Numbered from the stretch's first letter, positions 16,557 to 25,743 are shown. The stretch is DNA of 64,000 nt from DAOTZR01 sp034432595 (GCA_034432595.1 DAOUBT010000068.1:26394-90393), one strand, 5' to 3'. The notes: a model not told the origin generated them from the sequence alone. A program made the numbers and translations.

Positions 16557-19418
16557 TTACCCCGCCTCACCTCCTTTCTTTCCGGTAGAGGATTTTTGCC
16601 AATCGAACGTCACTTTTTCTCCGTGCCAGTAGAAGCTAAAGCGCAGGCGTGACCAGGGTTCGGGCAGATGCGGCGCACTGTGGTAACCCTCCGCATCCAC
16701 CACCAGACCGCCAAAGCCAAACACCACCGCTTGCCAGATACCGCCCGCCGTAGCGCCATGGACGCCATCCGCAGCATTCCCGCGCACATCGTACAGGTCC
16801 GTTGCCAGCGCCAGGCGGAACGCTTTAAGCGCCTCATCCATCATGCCCGCGCGTGCCGCCATCAACGCCTGCATGGCCGGCCCCAGGGATGAGCCGTAGG
16901 TCAGGTCCGTGATGGGCGTATAGTAATCCCAGTTGGCGCGCACGGCGCTCAGTGGATACTCCTCGCCCAGCAGATAGAGCAGCATCAGCACATCCGGCTG
17001 CTTGATGGCCTGCACTTTCTGGATGCCCTCCACGCCGAAAATCACATGCATGGACTGCGTGCGCGGCTCATAGTCGGCAAAGTTAATGCGCTCCAGTCCA
17101 AAGAAACCCTCAAACTGCTCAATCAGCCCCGTCTGTGGATCGTAGGGGATGTAAAGCCGCTCTATCACTTCTACCCAATGCCTCAGACGTTCCGGGGTAA
17201 GATCTAAGCGGCTGATGAGGGCCGCAGCTTGTGTCGGGTGCTCACGCTGCAACCAGTCGAGCACGCGCAGCGCCTCCTTGATGTTCCAGCGCGCCATGGC
17301 ATTGGTAAAGGCGTTATTGTTCACGCGCTCGTGGTACTCATCCGGCCCGATGATGTCGTTGATGTCGTAGCGCTCTTTTTCAGCGTTCCAGGTGACGCGG
17401 CTGGCCCAGAATTTGGCCGTATCCAGCACGATTTCCGCGCCGTAATCGCGCATAAAAGCATCGTCGCCGGTGACGCGCCAGTACTGTAACACCGCGTAGG
17501 CCACATCGGCGCTGATATGTTGCTCGATGTCGCGGCACCACACGCGCACCAACCCTTCGCCTTTGGGGCCGGGAAGCCAGGCGGGTGTTGTCTCATCGCC
17601 CGTGTCCGCGCTTTCCCAGGCATACATGGCACCCTCATAGCCCATATCCGCTGCTTTGCGCCGCGCCCCGTTCAAGGTGTGGTAGCGATACATCAGCAAA
17701 TTGCGCGCTATGTGGGGGCGCGTAAAGGTGAACAGCGGCAACATGAAGATTTCCGTATCCCAGAAAGCGTGTCCGCGATAGCCAAAGCCGCTCAGCGTGC
17801 GGGCGCCGATGTTGACGCGCTCATCCTCCCGTGGGCCGGCGATGAGCAGTTGGAAGATGCTATAGCGCACCGCTAAATCGGCCTCGTCGTCTCCCTCGAT
17901 ATCCACGTTAGCCGCCTCCCATTCCGGGACCCAGGCGCGCGCGTTTGCCAGGCGCAGCGCGGCGTAACCTTCCAGGAGCGCCGTCTGCAATGCGCTTACG
18001 GCTTCTGCGTGAGGATCGGATACCTCGCGGCGGGTGTACAGTGTCACCAACTTGTCCACGACCAGCGTTTCGCCGGGGAGGAGCGTCGCGCTTACCGTAA
18101 CGGCGGGGCTGCTCTCACAATCCCGTGGGCTGATGGTGCGCTCACGCCCTCCGAATGCCTGCACCGCGCACGCTGTGACCACATCCACCTTTGTCCCTAC
18201 CGTGCGCATGTGGAGATAGACGCTCTGCTGACTGAGCGCTCCTTGCTCTACCGGCTCTAAATGGACCAGGCGGTCGTTATGGACGCGCCCATCGAGTTCG
18301 GCGCGCAGTTCCACCGTGCCGCTGAAGTCCAGCGCGGTGATGCGATGCCGCACGGCCATCAGATGAGGATGCGCCAGGCTTGTGAAGCGTTCGAACTCCA
18401 GCTCCAGGGTATGCCCCTTGGGGCTGCGCCAGCGCACCACGCGGCGCAGGACCCCGGCGCGCAAATCCAGGCTACGGCGGTAGTCCAGGATTTCGCCTTG
18501 CGCCAGGCTGAAGCGCTCGCCGTTGAGCAGCAAGGTCATGCGCGTCCAGTTGGGCAGGTTGACCAGCTCGGTGTAGACCACCGGCGCATCGTCGAAAATG
18601 CCGTGAGCCAGCGTGGCCGGCTGGTCACCGGGGAAGCCCTCCTCGAAACTGCCGCGCGTCCCCACATAACCGTTGCCGATGGTGAAAACCGTCTCTTTTG
18701 CGCGCACCATTTTCCCGGCAGGCAAGGTTTCCTCGCTGACCTGCCACTGTTGAGGGCGTTCTGGCTGCAGGGGGCCGTTGAGTGCCTCCAGCACTTCCGC
18801 CAGGGAGGCGTGCGCCAGGTCGGGTATCACATAATCCGCCGCGCCGACGCGGCTCACCGGCCCGATACCCAGCGCCGGCATCCCGCCCGCTTTGGCTGCC
18901 AGCACCCCAGCTTCCGCATCTTCCACCACGACGCACGCCTCCGCGGGCAAGCCCAGCAGTTCCGCCGCCTTGAGGAACAAATCGGGAGCAGGTTTGTGCC
19001 GTTCGACGCTGTAACCATCAGCCACGGCGTCCACCCACGACGTCAGGCCGAGCGCTTCGAGCACCTGCCGCGCGTTTTTGCTGGCCGAGCCAATGGCAAC
19101 CTTCAATCCAGCTTCGCGGCAGGCTTTGAGGAAGTCCAGCGCGCCGGGGAGCAGGTCATCAGGCGTCATGTTCTGAATGAGTTCCTGGTAATAGCCGTTT
19201 TTGCGCGCCATCCATGCCTCGATTTGGGCCTCTGTGGCCGGGCGCCCGTCCAGAAGCAGCTCCAGCGAGCGGCGGCGATCAACCCCGCGCAGGGCCTCAT
19301 TGCGCTGTTCATCGAAGGGCACGCCCAGTTCGTCGGCGAGGCGCTTCCAGGCCAGGTAGTGATAGCGCGCCGTATCGGTGAGAACACCATCTAAGTCGAA
19401 AATCAATGCGCGAATCAT
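16557..19418 (-). CDS. Bifunctional beta-phosphoglucomutase / GH65 disaccharide phosphorylase
   Basis: From the ATG at 19418 (AGGAGG close upstream) the product is 953 residues. Residues 1 to about 225 are a HAD-type beta-phosphoglucomutase: FDLDGVLTDT with Asp8 and Asp10, IGSASKNARQVLEALG, and VVVEDAEAGVLAAKAGG. The rest is a GH65 phosphorylase with TIGNGYVGTRGSFEEG, FWDTEIFMLP and IIGPDEYHERVNNNAFTN, where the general acid is about Glu694. GH65 enzymes invert an alpha-glucoside with phosphate to give beta-glucose 1-phosphate, and the fused mutase would turn it into glucose 6-phosphate. Substrate specificity (maltose, trehalose, kojibiose, nigerose) cannot be read from the sequence. It sits upstream of the binding protein in the same direction. 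Confidence 0.94.
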   Translation of the reverse strand: MIRALIFDLDGVLTDTARYHYLAWKRLADELGVPFDEQRNEALRGVDRRRSLELLLDGRPATEAQIEAWMARKNGYYQELIQNMTPDDLLPGALDFLKACREAGLKVAIGSASKNARQVLEALGLTSWVDAVADGYSVERHKPAPDLFLKAAELLGLPAEACVVVEDAEAGVLAAKAGGMPALGIGPVSRVGAADYVIPDLAHASLAEVLEALNGPLQPERPQQWQVSEETLPAGKMVRAKETVFTIGNGYVGTRGSFEEGFPGDQPATLAHGIFDDAPVVYTELVNLPNWTRMTLLLNGERFSLAQGEILDYRRSLDLRAGVLRRVVRWRSPKGHTLELEFERFTSLAHPHLMAVRHRITALDFSGTVELRAELDGRVHNDRLVHLEPVEQGALSQQSVYLHMRTVGTKVDVVTACAVQAFGGRERTISPRDCESSPAVTVSATLLPGETLVVDKLVTLYTRREVSDPHAEAVSALQTALLEGYAALRLANARAWVPEWEAANVDIEGDDEADLAVRYSIFQLLIAGPREDERVNIGARTLSGFGYRGHAFWDTEIFMLPLFTFTRPHIARNLLMYRYHTLNGARRKAADMGYEGAMYAWESADTGDETTPAWLPGPKGEGLVRVWCRDIEQHISADVAYAVLQYWRVTGDDAFMRDYGAEIVLDTAKFWASRVTWNAEKERYDINDIIGPDEYHERVNNNAFTNAMARWNIKEALRVLDWLQREHPTQAAALISRLDLTPERLRHWVEVIERLYIPYDPQTGLIEQFEGFFGLERINFADYEPRTQSMHVIFGVEGIQKVQAIKQPDVLMLLYLLGEEYPLSAVRANWDYYTPITDLTYGSSLGPAMQALMAARAGMMDEALKAFRLALATDLYDVRGNAADGVHGATAGGIWQAVVFGFGGLVVDAEGYHSAPHLPEPWSRLRFSFYWHGEKVTFDWQKSSTGKKGGEAG

Positions 19419-19554
19419 AGGCCTCCTGATAACCGTGGTATAATGACAATAGAACACGGCACCGGCGTGACAACGTCGGCGTTGTTGTTCTCGTGACGGG
19501 GGCCGGCATCTCTTGGCGGGGAGGCGGCCTCCGTCGGTTTTTTAGCGCTTTGCT

Positions 19555-19746
19555 TCAGGCCAGCCAGTGGCTGTGTGAGTACAGGTGTGTTTCAGGTTCG
19601 ATGGTTACCAGATCGTTGGGCAAGACGTTGGTCTCCGCGTTTGCTTTGCCTGGAGCCGTATCAAGCAAGGGATCGGTGTAGGGCTCGACGATCGGTTGTG
19701 TTGCTTTTTCTGTTTGCGGAGCGTTTCTGCCCCTTTTCCGCTGCAC
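19555..19746 (-). CDS. Possible small basic protein between lacI and the GH65 gene
   Basis: A 63-residue ORF starts at GTG 19746 with AGGAGG seven bases upstream. It begins with QRKRGRNAPQTEK and ends in ETHLYSHSHWLA. I recognise no family. The strong ribosome site and position inside the operon support it, while the lack of homology signal argues against. The rest of 19458-19835 holds an inverted repeat CAACG/CGTTG near 19470-19483 and nothing else I can support. Confidence 0.4.
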   Translation of the reverse strand: MQRKRGRNAPQTEKATQPIVEPYTDPLLDTAPGKANAETNVLPNDLVTIEPETHLYSHSHWLA

Positions 19747-19835
19747 CTGCATTCCTCCTGATTTTGGAGAATGAAACGGCTTGTGATGATGAATTGATCG
19801 CCCGATGAAACAGGCGCAAAGTAACGGCGTTACCG

Positions 19836-20885
19836 TCACACATAAAACGCGCTCGATTCGCGCACCATCAACTGCGGCTTGAAAAGGACATGCCGTTCTT
19901 CTAAAGGTTCCCCATTCAGGATTTTAATCAACATGGTCACAACCATATGCCCGACCTCCGCGCTCGGTTGACGGATGCTGGAAAGTGGGGGACGGAGATG
20001 CTCGATGGTGGGGACGTCGTCGTATCCCACCACGGCGAGATCGCGGCCCGGCTGCAATCCGGCATCATAAATCCCGTGGTAAGCGCCGATGGCGATCATG
20101 TCGTTTAGAGCCACAAAGGCGGTTGGACGTTCATCGGGCGGGAGTTGCAACAGGGTGGTGACGGCGGCGCGCCCAAAGGCGACGTTCTGCTCCGCGTTGA
20201 GGGCGGGAGCGCTGCGCTGAATCCACACCGGCAACACGGGGAGGCCTGCTTCACTCATCGCGCGCCGATAGCCATGCTCGCGATACTGCCCGCTCAGGGA
20301 ATCCTCCGGCCAGGCCAGCAGCGCGATGCGCCGATGGCCGTGCTCGATCAAATGATGGGTTGCCTGATACTCGCCATCTTCGTTATCTACATCCACATAG
20401 GGGAAATCCCAATCCGCGTTGGCGCGTCCGAAAGCGACGAAGGGGAACTCATGCTCCATCAGGCAGGCGATGCGCATGTCGTTGGCGTTAGTGCCAGAAA
20501 GGATAAAGCCATCTACCCGTCCGCTCAGCAACAGCTCTTCGTAGGCCTTACTGTCGTTACCGTCGTTGCGCGCGGCGAAAGTGAGGATGTGATAGCCGGC
20601 GGCTTCTGCCGCTTCGACCATACCGTAGAGGAAACGATCGAGGATGGGTTGCCAGCGCTCCGCCGGGATGGGGTGCCAGCAATAGCCAATGGTGCGGCTT
20701 TGCCCAATGCGCAACTGCTGTCCAAGGGCGCTGGGACGATAGTTCAGCTCTTGAGCAGCCTGCAACACCCGCGCGCGCGTCTCCGGGCTGATGCTGGCCG
20801 TGTTGTTGAAAACGTAGGACACGGTGGCAACCGAAACGCCTGCTTTTTGCGCGACATCCTTGATTGTGACTGTTGTCCTGGCCAT
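19836..20885 (-). CDS. LacI-family transcriptional regulator
   Basis: From the ATG at 20885 the product is 349 residues (a GTG two codons upstream is possible). The helix-turn-helix reads TIKDVAQKAGVSVATVSYVF and the hinge helix RPSALGQQLRIGQSRTIGY. The periplasmic-binding-like effector domain follows (VDGFILSGTNAND, HRRIALLAWPEDSLSGQY, PTAFVALNDMIAIG, VVGYDDVPTIEHLRPPLSSI). It heads the sugar operon on the same strand and has two matching LacI-type operators upstream, so it probably represses itself and the operon until a sugar or sugar phosphate binds. Confidence 0.95.
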   Translation of the reverse strand: MARTTVTIKDVAQKAGVSVATVSYVFNNTASISPETRARVLQAAQELNYRPSALGQQLRIGQSRTIGYCWHPIPAERWQPILDRFLYGMVEAAEAAGYHILTFAARNDGNDSKAYEELLLSGRVDGFILSGTNANDMRIACLMEHEFPFVAFGRANADWDFPYVDVDNEDGEYQATHHLIEHGHRRIALLAWPEDSLSGQYREHGYRRAMSEAGLPVLPVWIQRSAPALNAEQNVAFGRAAVTTLLQLPPDERPTAFVALNDMIAIGAYHGIYDAGLQPGRDLAVVGYDDVPTIEHLRPPLSSIRQPSAEVGHMVVTMLIKILNGEPLEERHVLFKPQLMVRESSAFYV

Positions 20886-20896
20886 ACCCACACCGC

Positions 20897-20908
20897 TTAA
20901 TCGTTTAA
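20897..20908. promoter_or_regulatory. LacI-type operator, site 2
   Basis: The near-palindrome TTAATCGTTTAA with a central CG is the usual form for LacI-family operators. It lies about 12 bases upstream of the lacI ATG. Confidence 0.75.
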
Positions 20909-20920
20909 ATTCAGGCTCTT

Positions 20921-20945
20921 TAAAAAAACCGCTTTGCGATGCGGT
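20921..20945 (-). terminator. Terminator-like hairpin in the lacI leader
   Basis: On the minus strand ACCGC / GCGGT pair around an 8-base loop and are followed by seven T residues. It lies between the promoter and the lacI start, so it could attenuate transcription. The stem is only five base pairs, which makes it a weak candidate. Confidence 0.5.
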
Positions 20946-20948
20946 CGT

Positions 20949-20996
20949 TTAATCGTTTAAGTAACTATAGTATAGCACGGAATTTGCGCTTGTCAA
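20949..20996 (-). promoter_or_regulatory. lacI/sugar-operon promoter with operator site 1
   Basis: Reading the minus strand, TTGACA (20991-20996), 16 bases, then TATACT (20969-20974) form a near-consensus sigma-70-type promoter. The operator TTAATCGTTTAA (20949-20960) covers the expected start of transcription and is identical to site 2 at 20897-20908. Repression by blocking the start site is therefore expected. The rest of the spacer up to 21244 shows no gene. Confidence 0.82.
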
Positions 20997-21244
20997 TACC
21001 CTTTTGAGGACGAATTTTTGCGTTACGGCATAATTTCTTACGCAAAGGCGCAAGACCGCGGAAAGTTTCCAACGTTCGTGGTTTCCTGCTTTTTCGTGGA
21101 TGCTGGCGTTACACCAATCTGCAATTTAGCGGTATACTTGGTACGTCTATGGCCGATGTGTTTTGTGAGGTCAGGCCATGGGTAAACCCGGGCGGTATAA
21201 CTCATGATAGAGAGCGACGCGATTTTTATCCGTAGGGAGCACCA

Positions 21245-22129
21245 ATGAGCGGACAGCCTTACAACCTTGTCCCGGCGCATACATATCCGCTATCCGCTCT
21301 GGCCAGCTTACTGACCAAAGCCTATGCGGATTATGCCATGCCCATTTTTGTTAATGAGGACATCCTCAAGCGCATCGTGGACAAGTGGGATATCTGCCTT
21401 GAGCATTCTGTGGTAGCGGAGGTGGATGAGAAGCCCGTTGGCCTCGCGTTCCTTTCGCAGCGCGGCACGCGGGGATGGATCAGCAGCGTCGGGGTGGTGA
21501 AGGACCATCGGCATCGCGGCATTGCGCGGGCTATGCTGAGCTACCTTCAGCACAAAGCACGCACGCTTGGATTGCGGCAGGTATGTCTGGATGTGCTCGA
21601 TACCAATGCCGGGGCTTTTGCGCTCTACGAAAGCGCTGGCTTTGTGCGGGTCGGCGCCGGGCTTACGTTGCAAAAAGAGGTGCGCGGGGAGGCGCTGGGT
21701 GAGGCGCCGGTGGATGAGGGGCCTTTCAAGACTGTCGCCATGGATGCGGCGTTCGCTCTGGCTTTTTACCCGCAATTTTCGCACGCCCGCGCCGCCTGGG
21801 TGCGTGACGAGCAGGCGCTGCACAAGCTGTGCGCTTATGGCCTCAAAGGGTTCGGCTATCTGGAGGACCGCACGTTGCAGGGATACATTCTCTATACCGG
21901 CGGTCTGGGCACTTACGATATTTACGACCTTGCCGTGGCGGATGCCCATCCGCATCGTCTCGCCATCGCGCAGGCCTTGTTGCGTGCTGTCGAAACGCTC
22001 TGTCCCTACATTTGCCAGGTCTACGTCATCAACGTGGCAGAAGAAGATCCTTTCCTCGATTTCTACCGGGCTAACGGCTACGGGGTTTTTTATCAGGAAT
22101 ATGAAATGTGTTGGCTTATCGAAGCATAA
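21245..22129 (+). CDS. Tandem GNAT acetyltransferase
   Basis: The product has 294 residues. The first GNAT domain (about 1-150) has the acetyl-CoA loop VVKDHRHRGIARAMLSYLQH and the FALYESAGFVRVG ending. The second (about 165-294) is more degenerate: DIYDLAVADAHPHRLAIAQA replaces the loop and DFYRANGYGVFYQEYEMCW the ending. Double GNAT proteins often keep one active half. The acceptor substrate is unknown. A GGGAGC site precedes the ATG, and the gene stands alone, divergent from lacI. Confidence 0.85.
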   Translation: MSGQPYNLVPAHTYPLSALASLLTKAYADYAMPIFVNEDILKRIVDKWDICLEHSVVAEVDEKPVGLAFLSQRGTRGWISSVGVVKDHRHRGIARAMLSYLQHKARTLGLRQVCLDVLDTNAGAFALYESAGFVRVGAGLTLQKEVRGEALGEAPVDEGPFKTVAMDAAFALAFYPQFSHARAAWVRDEQALHKLCAYGLKGFGYLEDRTLQGYILYTGGLGTYDIYDLAVADAHPHRLAIAQALLRAVETLCPYICQVYVINVAEEDPFLDFYRANGYGVFYQEYEMCWLIEA

Positions 22130-22362
22130 CGTTTTCGCTCTGGCGGCATGGATTCTTGCGAACCTGTTAAGGATAAATCCCCGTTTTAGGGTTACAAACC
22201 TTGCTGAGGCCGGATAGACGGCCCTGACTGCTTTTAGAAGCGGGCGCGGCTCTTTTTCAGCGTCGGGCGGCGCGACGGCATGACGGGGTTATTGGCTTAA
22301 ATTTCATGAACCGCAGGTTCGGTTTTTAGCAAAGCCATGCAGGCGTAAAGTGAGGAGGGAAC

Positions 22363-23745
22363 ATGACCGTGGGTTCTGAGGCTGTTTGTCCAAGCTGCGG
22401 GCGTTTTACCGGCCCCTACACCACCTGTCCGTATTGCGGCGCCCAGCTCAAGCAACGGCTTTCCTTGCGCGTGATTAAAATCGCTGCAATCTTGATGGCT
22501 GTGCTGGGTCTGGTGGGCCTCTATCTTTACGCGCGGCAGGTGCCGGTGCCCACCCTTTCCATCGCGGACGCGCAAGGCACGCTCAACATGGCGTATGTGC
22601 GCCTGCAGGGACAGGTGACCGGCAACATCACCTACGATCCCAACACCCAATACCTGGCCTTTTGGCTGGAGGATGATACCGGGATGGCGCGCATCTCCTG
22701 TTACCGCGATGTCACACAGACCCTGCTGAACACGGGACGCATTCCCGCCGTTGGGGATCGCGTCAGTGTGGCTGGAACCTTGCGCGTGCGTGAGGATAGT
22801 GTCGCGCTCACCGTCAACGTGCCGGAGCATGTAGAAATCGTGCGCCCGGAACCGGTCAGCGTGCCCATTTCGCAGCTCACGATTCTGGATGAGGGGTTGC
22901 GCGTGCGCGTCAGTGGTGTCGTCGAAGAAACCTTCGTCCCTTACGAAGGCCTGACCCTCATCACCCTTCACAATGACGATGGCTCAATTGTGGTTTCCGT
23001 GCCGGAAACGGTGGTCGCGTTGACCGGACCCTTGCCCGACATCGCGCCGGGACAGGGCATCACCGTCACGGCAACCGTCACGCTCTACAAGGATCAGGTG
23101 CAACTTTCTCCTGCCTCCGTGCAGGACCTTGAACTGGGGCCCGCCCCCTACGACGTGACGCAAACCCCGCGCGAGCTTATCACCCTTTCCGCTGCGGATG
23201 AAGGGCAGGTGGTGCGCGTAACCGGAGAGGTGATGGCCATGGAGGGCTTTAAAGGTGGCCTCAAAGCCATCCTGGATGATGGAACAGGGCAGGTGGTGCT
23301 CCTGCTGTGGGATAGCGTCTACAACGCTTTGCCCAATCCGCCCGACCTGGATGTGGGAGCGCGCCTGGAAACCCTGGGTGAGGTCAAGGTGTATCAAGGC
23401 GAGCTGGAAATCGTACCGGCCCGCGCACAGGATGTCACCCTGCTCGCTGCTGCGCCGCAGCTCCCCCTCAGGAACATTGGCGACCTGACCAACGCGGACG
23501 CGGGGCAGGTGGTACGGCTGCGCGGCGTCCTGGGCGCGCCACGGGGCTTTTCGGCGGGGGTCAAAGTGCCTTTAGATGATGGAAGTGGCCGCATCACAGT
23601 GTTGCTCTGGTCGAATCTTGCCACCGCCCTGCCCAAGATGCCGGAAGAAGGACAGCGCGTCGAAGTGGTAGGCGTGCTTTCCGTTTACAACGACGCGCTG
23701 GAAATGACCCCGCGCTCCATTTGGGATTGGCGTCCCCTGCCGTGA
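22363..23745 (+). CDS. Membrane-anchored zinc-ribbon protein with OB-fold repeats
   Basis: The product has 460 residues. A zinc ribbon (CPSCGRFTGPYTTCPYCG, residues 9-26) is followed by one membrane helix (about 38-57). At least three and probably four OB-fold-like modules come next, seen as repeated phrases VRLQGQVTG, VRVSGVVEE, VRVTGEVMA and VRLRGVLGA, each followed by a stretch such as ILDDGTGQVVLLLWDSVYN. The OB modules would lie outside the membrane if the N-terminus is inside. Such folds bind single-stranded nucleic acid or oligosaccharide, and no target is evident. The strong site GAGGAGG precedes the ATG. It is eight bases upstream of a TctA-like gene and probably co-translated. Confidence 0.82.
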   Translation: MTVGSEAVCPSCGRFTGPYTTCPYCGAQLKQRLSLRVIKIAAILMAVLGLVGLYLYARQVPVPTLSIADAQGTLNMAYVRLQGQVTGNITYDPNTQYLAFWLEDDTGMARISCYRDVTQTLLNTGRIPAVGDRVSVAGTLRVREDSVALTVNVPEHVEIVRPEPVSVPISQLTILDEGLRVRVSGVVEETFVPYEGLTLITLHNDDGSIVVSVPETVVALTGPLPDIAPGQGITVTATVTLYKDQVQLSPASVQDLELGPAPYDVTQTPRELITLSAADEGQVVRVTGEVMAMEGFKGGLKAILDDGTGQVVLLLWDSVYNALPNPPDLDVGARLETLGEVKVYQGELEIVPARAQDVTLLAAAPQLPLRNIGDLTNADAGQVVRLRGVLGAPRGFSAGVKVPLDDGSGRITVLLWSNLATALPKMPEEGQRVEVVGVLSVYNDALEMTPRSIWDWRPLP

Positions 23746-23753
23746 GGTGAGCG

Positions 23754-25064
23754 ATGATGACCTTGCTGCTTTACGCCATCGCGGGCATGTTGCTCTCGTC
23801 CCTGCTGGCGCTGGTGCCGGCACTTCACATTTACAACGTGGCGGGCTTTTTCATCCTGATGGGACCCCGCCTTACGTTTATCACGCCGGAACAGACCGCC
23901 TTCCTGTTTCTGGGCATGATTACGGGCTACGCCATGCTGAACACCCTGCCGGGCATTTTCCTTTCCGCGCCGGATGAGAGCACGGTTTTCATCGTCTTGC
24001 CCGGACAAAAATACATGTTGCAGCGTCGTGGCTATGAGGCTGTAGTCCTCACGGGCCTGGGTGGCCTGGGCGGCTTGCTTGCGCTCACCCTGCTTGCTCC
24101 CATCGCGCCCAAACTCTTCCCCGTGGTGCGCGAAATTTTGCGTCCGCACATGGCCTGGATTTTGTGGACCATCATCGCCTACATGCTGCTTTCCGAGTGG
24201 CCCAAAGGCACCGACCGCGCACCGGCGGGCTGGAAACGCTGGTGGGATGGCTGGCGTTCCCTGACGGCGGGGCTGGTCACCTTTTTCCTCTCCGGCCTGC
24301 TCGGCTTTATCCTCATGTACCGTCCCCTGGTGCCGTTGGAGCGATCCTATCAGAACCTGTTGCCCGTGTTCGTGGGGCTGTTTGCTGTGCCCTGGGTGCT
24401 GCAGAACCTGCTGGCGCGCATTGAACTGCCGGAACAGCACATCGCCAACAGTGTGGATGCCCCGCCGCTCCCGCTCTTTCAGGGAACGGCTGCGGGCGTG
24501 TTGGGCGGCTTATTTGCGGCCTTTTTCCCCGTCGTTACGGGAGGGATTGGCGGTTTTCTCGCCGGGCACGCCACGGCGCAGCGCGATGAGCGCGCCTTTG
24601 TCATTTCGCAGGGCGCTTCCAAAATTGTGTATTACGTGGGCGGCTTCCTGCTCTACTTCGTGCCGGGTCTGCACCTGACGCGCGGCGGCATGGCCTGGAT
24701 GCTCAGTACGCGCTTCAGCCCTTACGACCCCAAACTCTACTATTGGGCAACGGCGGCGGTCTTGGTGACGGGAGTTATCGCCTTCTTCCTCTCCCTTGGT
24801 GCGACGCGCCTGCTCATTCGTTTGCTGCGCGTGGTGCACTACCGCATCCTCAGCGCAGCGACGCTATTCATCCTGCTGGCTCTGGTTTTGGGGATGACCG
24901 GCCCGGTCGGCCTGGCGATTTGTCTGGTGGCAACGGGCATCGGTCTCATCCCCGTGCTTTGGGGATCGCGCCGCATGAACGCCATGGGCGTGTTGCTCCT
25001 GCCCATTGGCCTGAACATGATTGGCGCGGGGGACGTGGTCGCGCGTTTGTTAGGCTTGCTGTAG
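23754..25064 (+). CDS. TctA-like multi-spanning membrane protein
   Basis: The product has 436 residues and about ten to twelve hydrophobic helices. The N-terminal part with GMLLSSLLALVPALHIYNVA and the motif FPVVTGGIGGFLAGHATAQ followed by GASKIVYYVGGF resemble the TctA/DUF112 permease group, which has a repeated inverted half with a Gly-rich loop. No TctB or TctC partner is present. Instead the gene is flanked by a zinc-ribbon/OB-fold protein and a zinc-ribbon membrane protein. The transported substrate is unknown. The start may be the ATG at 23754 or the next codon. Confidence 0.68.
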   Translation: MMTLLLYAIAGMLLSSLLALVPALHIYNVAGFFILMGPRLTFITPEQTAFLFLGMITGYAMLNTLPGIFLSAPDESTVFIVLPGQKYMLQRRGYEAVVLTGLGGLGGLLALTLLAPIAPKLFPVVREILRPHMAWILWTIIAYMLLSEWPKGTDRAPAGWKRWWDGWRSLTAGLVTFFLSGLLGFILMYRPLVPLERSYQNLLPVFVGLFAVPWVLQNLLARIELPEQHIANSVDAPPLPLFQGTAAGVLGGLFAAFFPVVTGGIGGFLAGHATAQRDERAFVISQGASKIVYYVGGFLLYFVPGLHLTRGGMAWMLSTRFSPYDPKLYYWATAAVLVTGVIAFFLSLGATRLLIRLLRVVHYRILSAATLFILLALVLGMTGPVGLAICLVATGIGLIPVLWGSRRMNAMGVLLLPIGLNMIGAGDVVARLLGLL

Positions 25065-25066
25065 GC

Positions 25067-25600
25067 ATGGATTTTCAGAGCTTATTGGAAACCTATCGCT
25101 GCACCGTGGTGCAGACGCAGGTCGTCCGCAGCGGCAGCGCGCCGTGGCGCATGAACGCTGCGCAACAGTGGACCTTTGATGCCGGGCGCAGCTGGCGCGA
25201 AGTCATCGTTTGGGTGCGCCGTGACGCTATCTGTGAGCGTTGCGGCGCGCCTTTCAGCATCACCTATCAACTCCACGGGGACGCGCACGTGCGCTATCAT
25301 CAGGCCCATCTGGAGGATGCCGCCTTCGAACACGCGCTGCGCGGTCACTTACGCCGTCGCCTGCGCTGTCCGGTTTGTCACGCTGTACAGCGGGAACCGC
25401 GTCACACCCTGCTGCGCGAGGAATGGCGTGGGGTGGGGGTTGGGCTGACGGGGATTCTCGCTTCCGTGGGGGTTACCGTAGGGCTGGCGCTCTTAGGGGC
25501 ATGGGTAGCGGGGAGCAGCGGCTTTGTCCTCGGTTTGCTGCTTGGCCTTGTCGCGGCGGTCTTCATCACGCGCTGGATGTTGCTGCGCCTGATGGCGTGA
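25067..25600 (+). CDS. Zinc-ribbon membrane protein
   Basis: The product has 177 residues from the ATG at 25067, two bases after the previous stop. An internal zinc site is formed by CERCGAPF (about residues 62-69) and CPVCHAVQ (about 102-109), followed by two hydrophobic helices (about 125-175) in a Gly-rich region. I do not recognise the family. The tight spacing with the TctA-like gene and the zinc-ribbon theme shared with the first gene suggest one functional unit of three genes. Confidence 0.75.
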   Translation: MDFQSLLETYRCTVVQTQVVRSGSAPWRMNAAQQWTFDAGRSWREVIVWVRRDAICERCGAPFSITYQLHGDAHVRYHQAHLEDAAFEHALRGHLRRRLRCPVCHAVQREPRHTLLREEWRGVGVGLTGILASVGVTVGLALLGAWVAGSSGFVLGLLLGLVAAVFITRWMLLRLMA

Positions 25601-25665
25601 GCTTTTCAGCCCCGGATGCGAAACGCTGGCATCGCTTACCATCCCTCAAGGGGGCGATGGCATTG

Positions 25666-25695
25666 GGGTGGGCGGCGGCATGGTCGTCGCCACCC
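25666..25695. repeat. Intergenic hairpin family, diverged copy
   Basis: GGGTGGGCGGCGGC faces GGTCGTCGCCACCC, an imperfect stem related to the hairpin at 4452-4484. It lies between the convergent zinc-ribbon and glycosyltransferase genes. Confidence 0.55.
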
Positions 25696-25743
25696 ATGCT
25701 AACCACCTGCCCGCACCCCATCGGTGCACCTGCGTTCATCCGT

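Noticed and set aside
18261..19394. 377-residue plus-strand ORF
   Set aside because: It is antisense to the beta-PGM/GH65 fusion, and no plausible motifs are seen.
24743..25600. 285-residue ORF including the zinc-ribbon protein
   Set aside because: The first 108 codons overlap the TctA-like gene in another frame. The ATG at 25067 gives the supported 177-residue protein.
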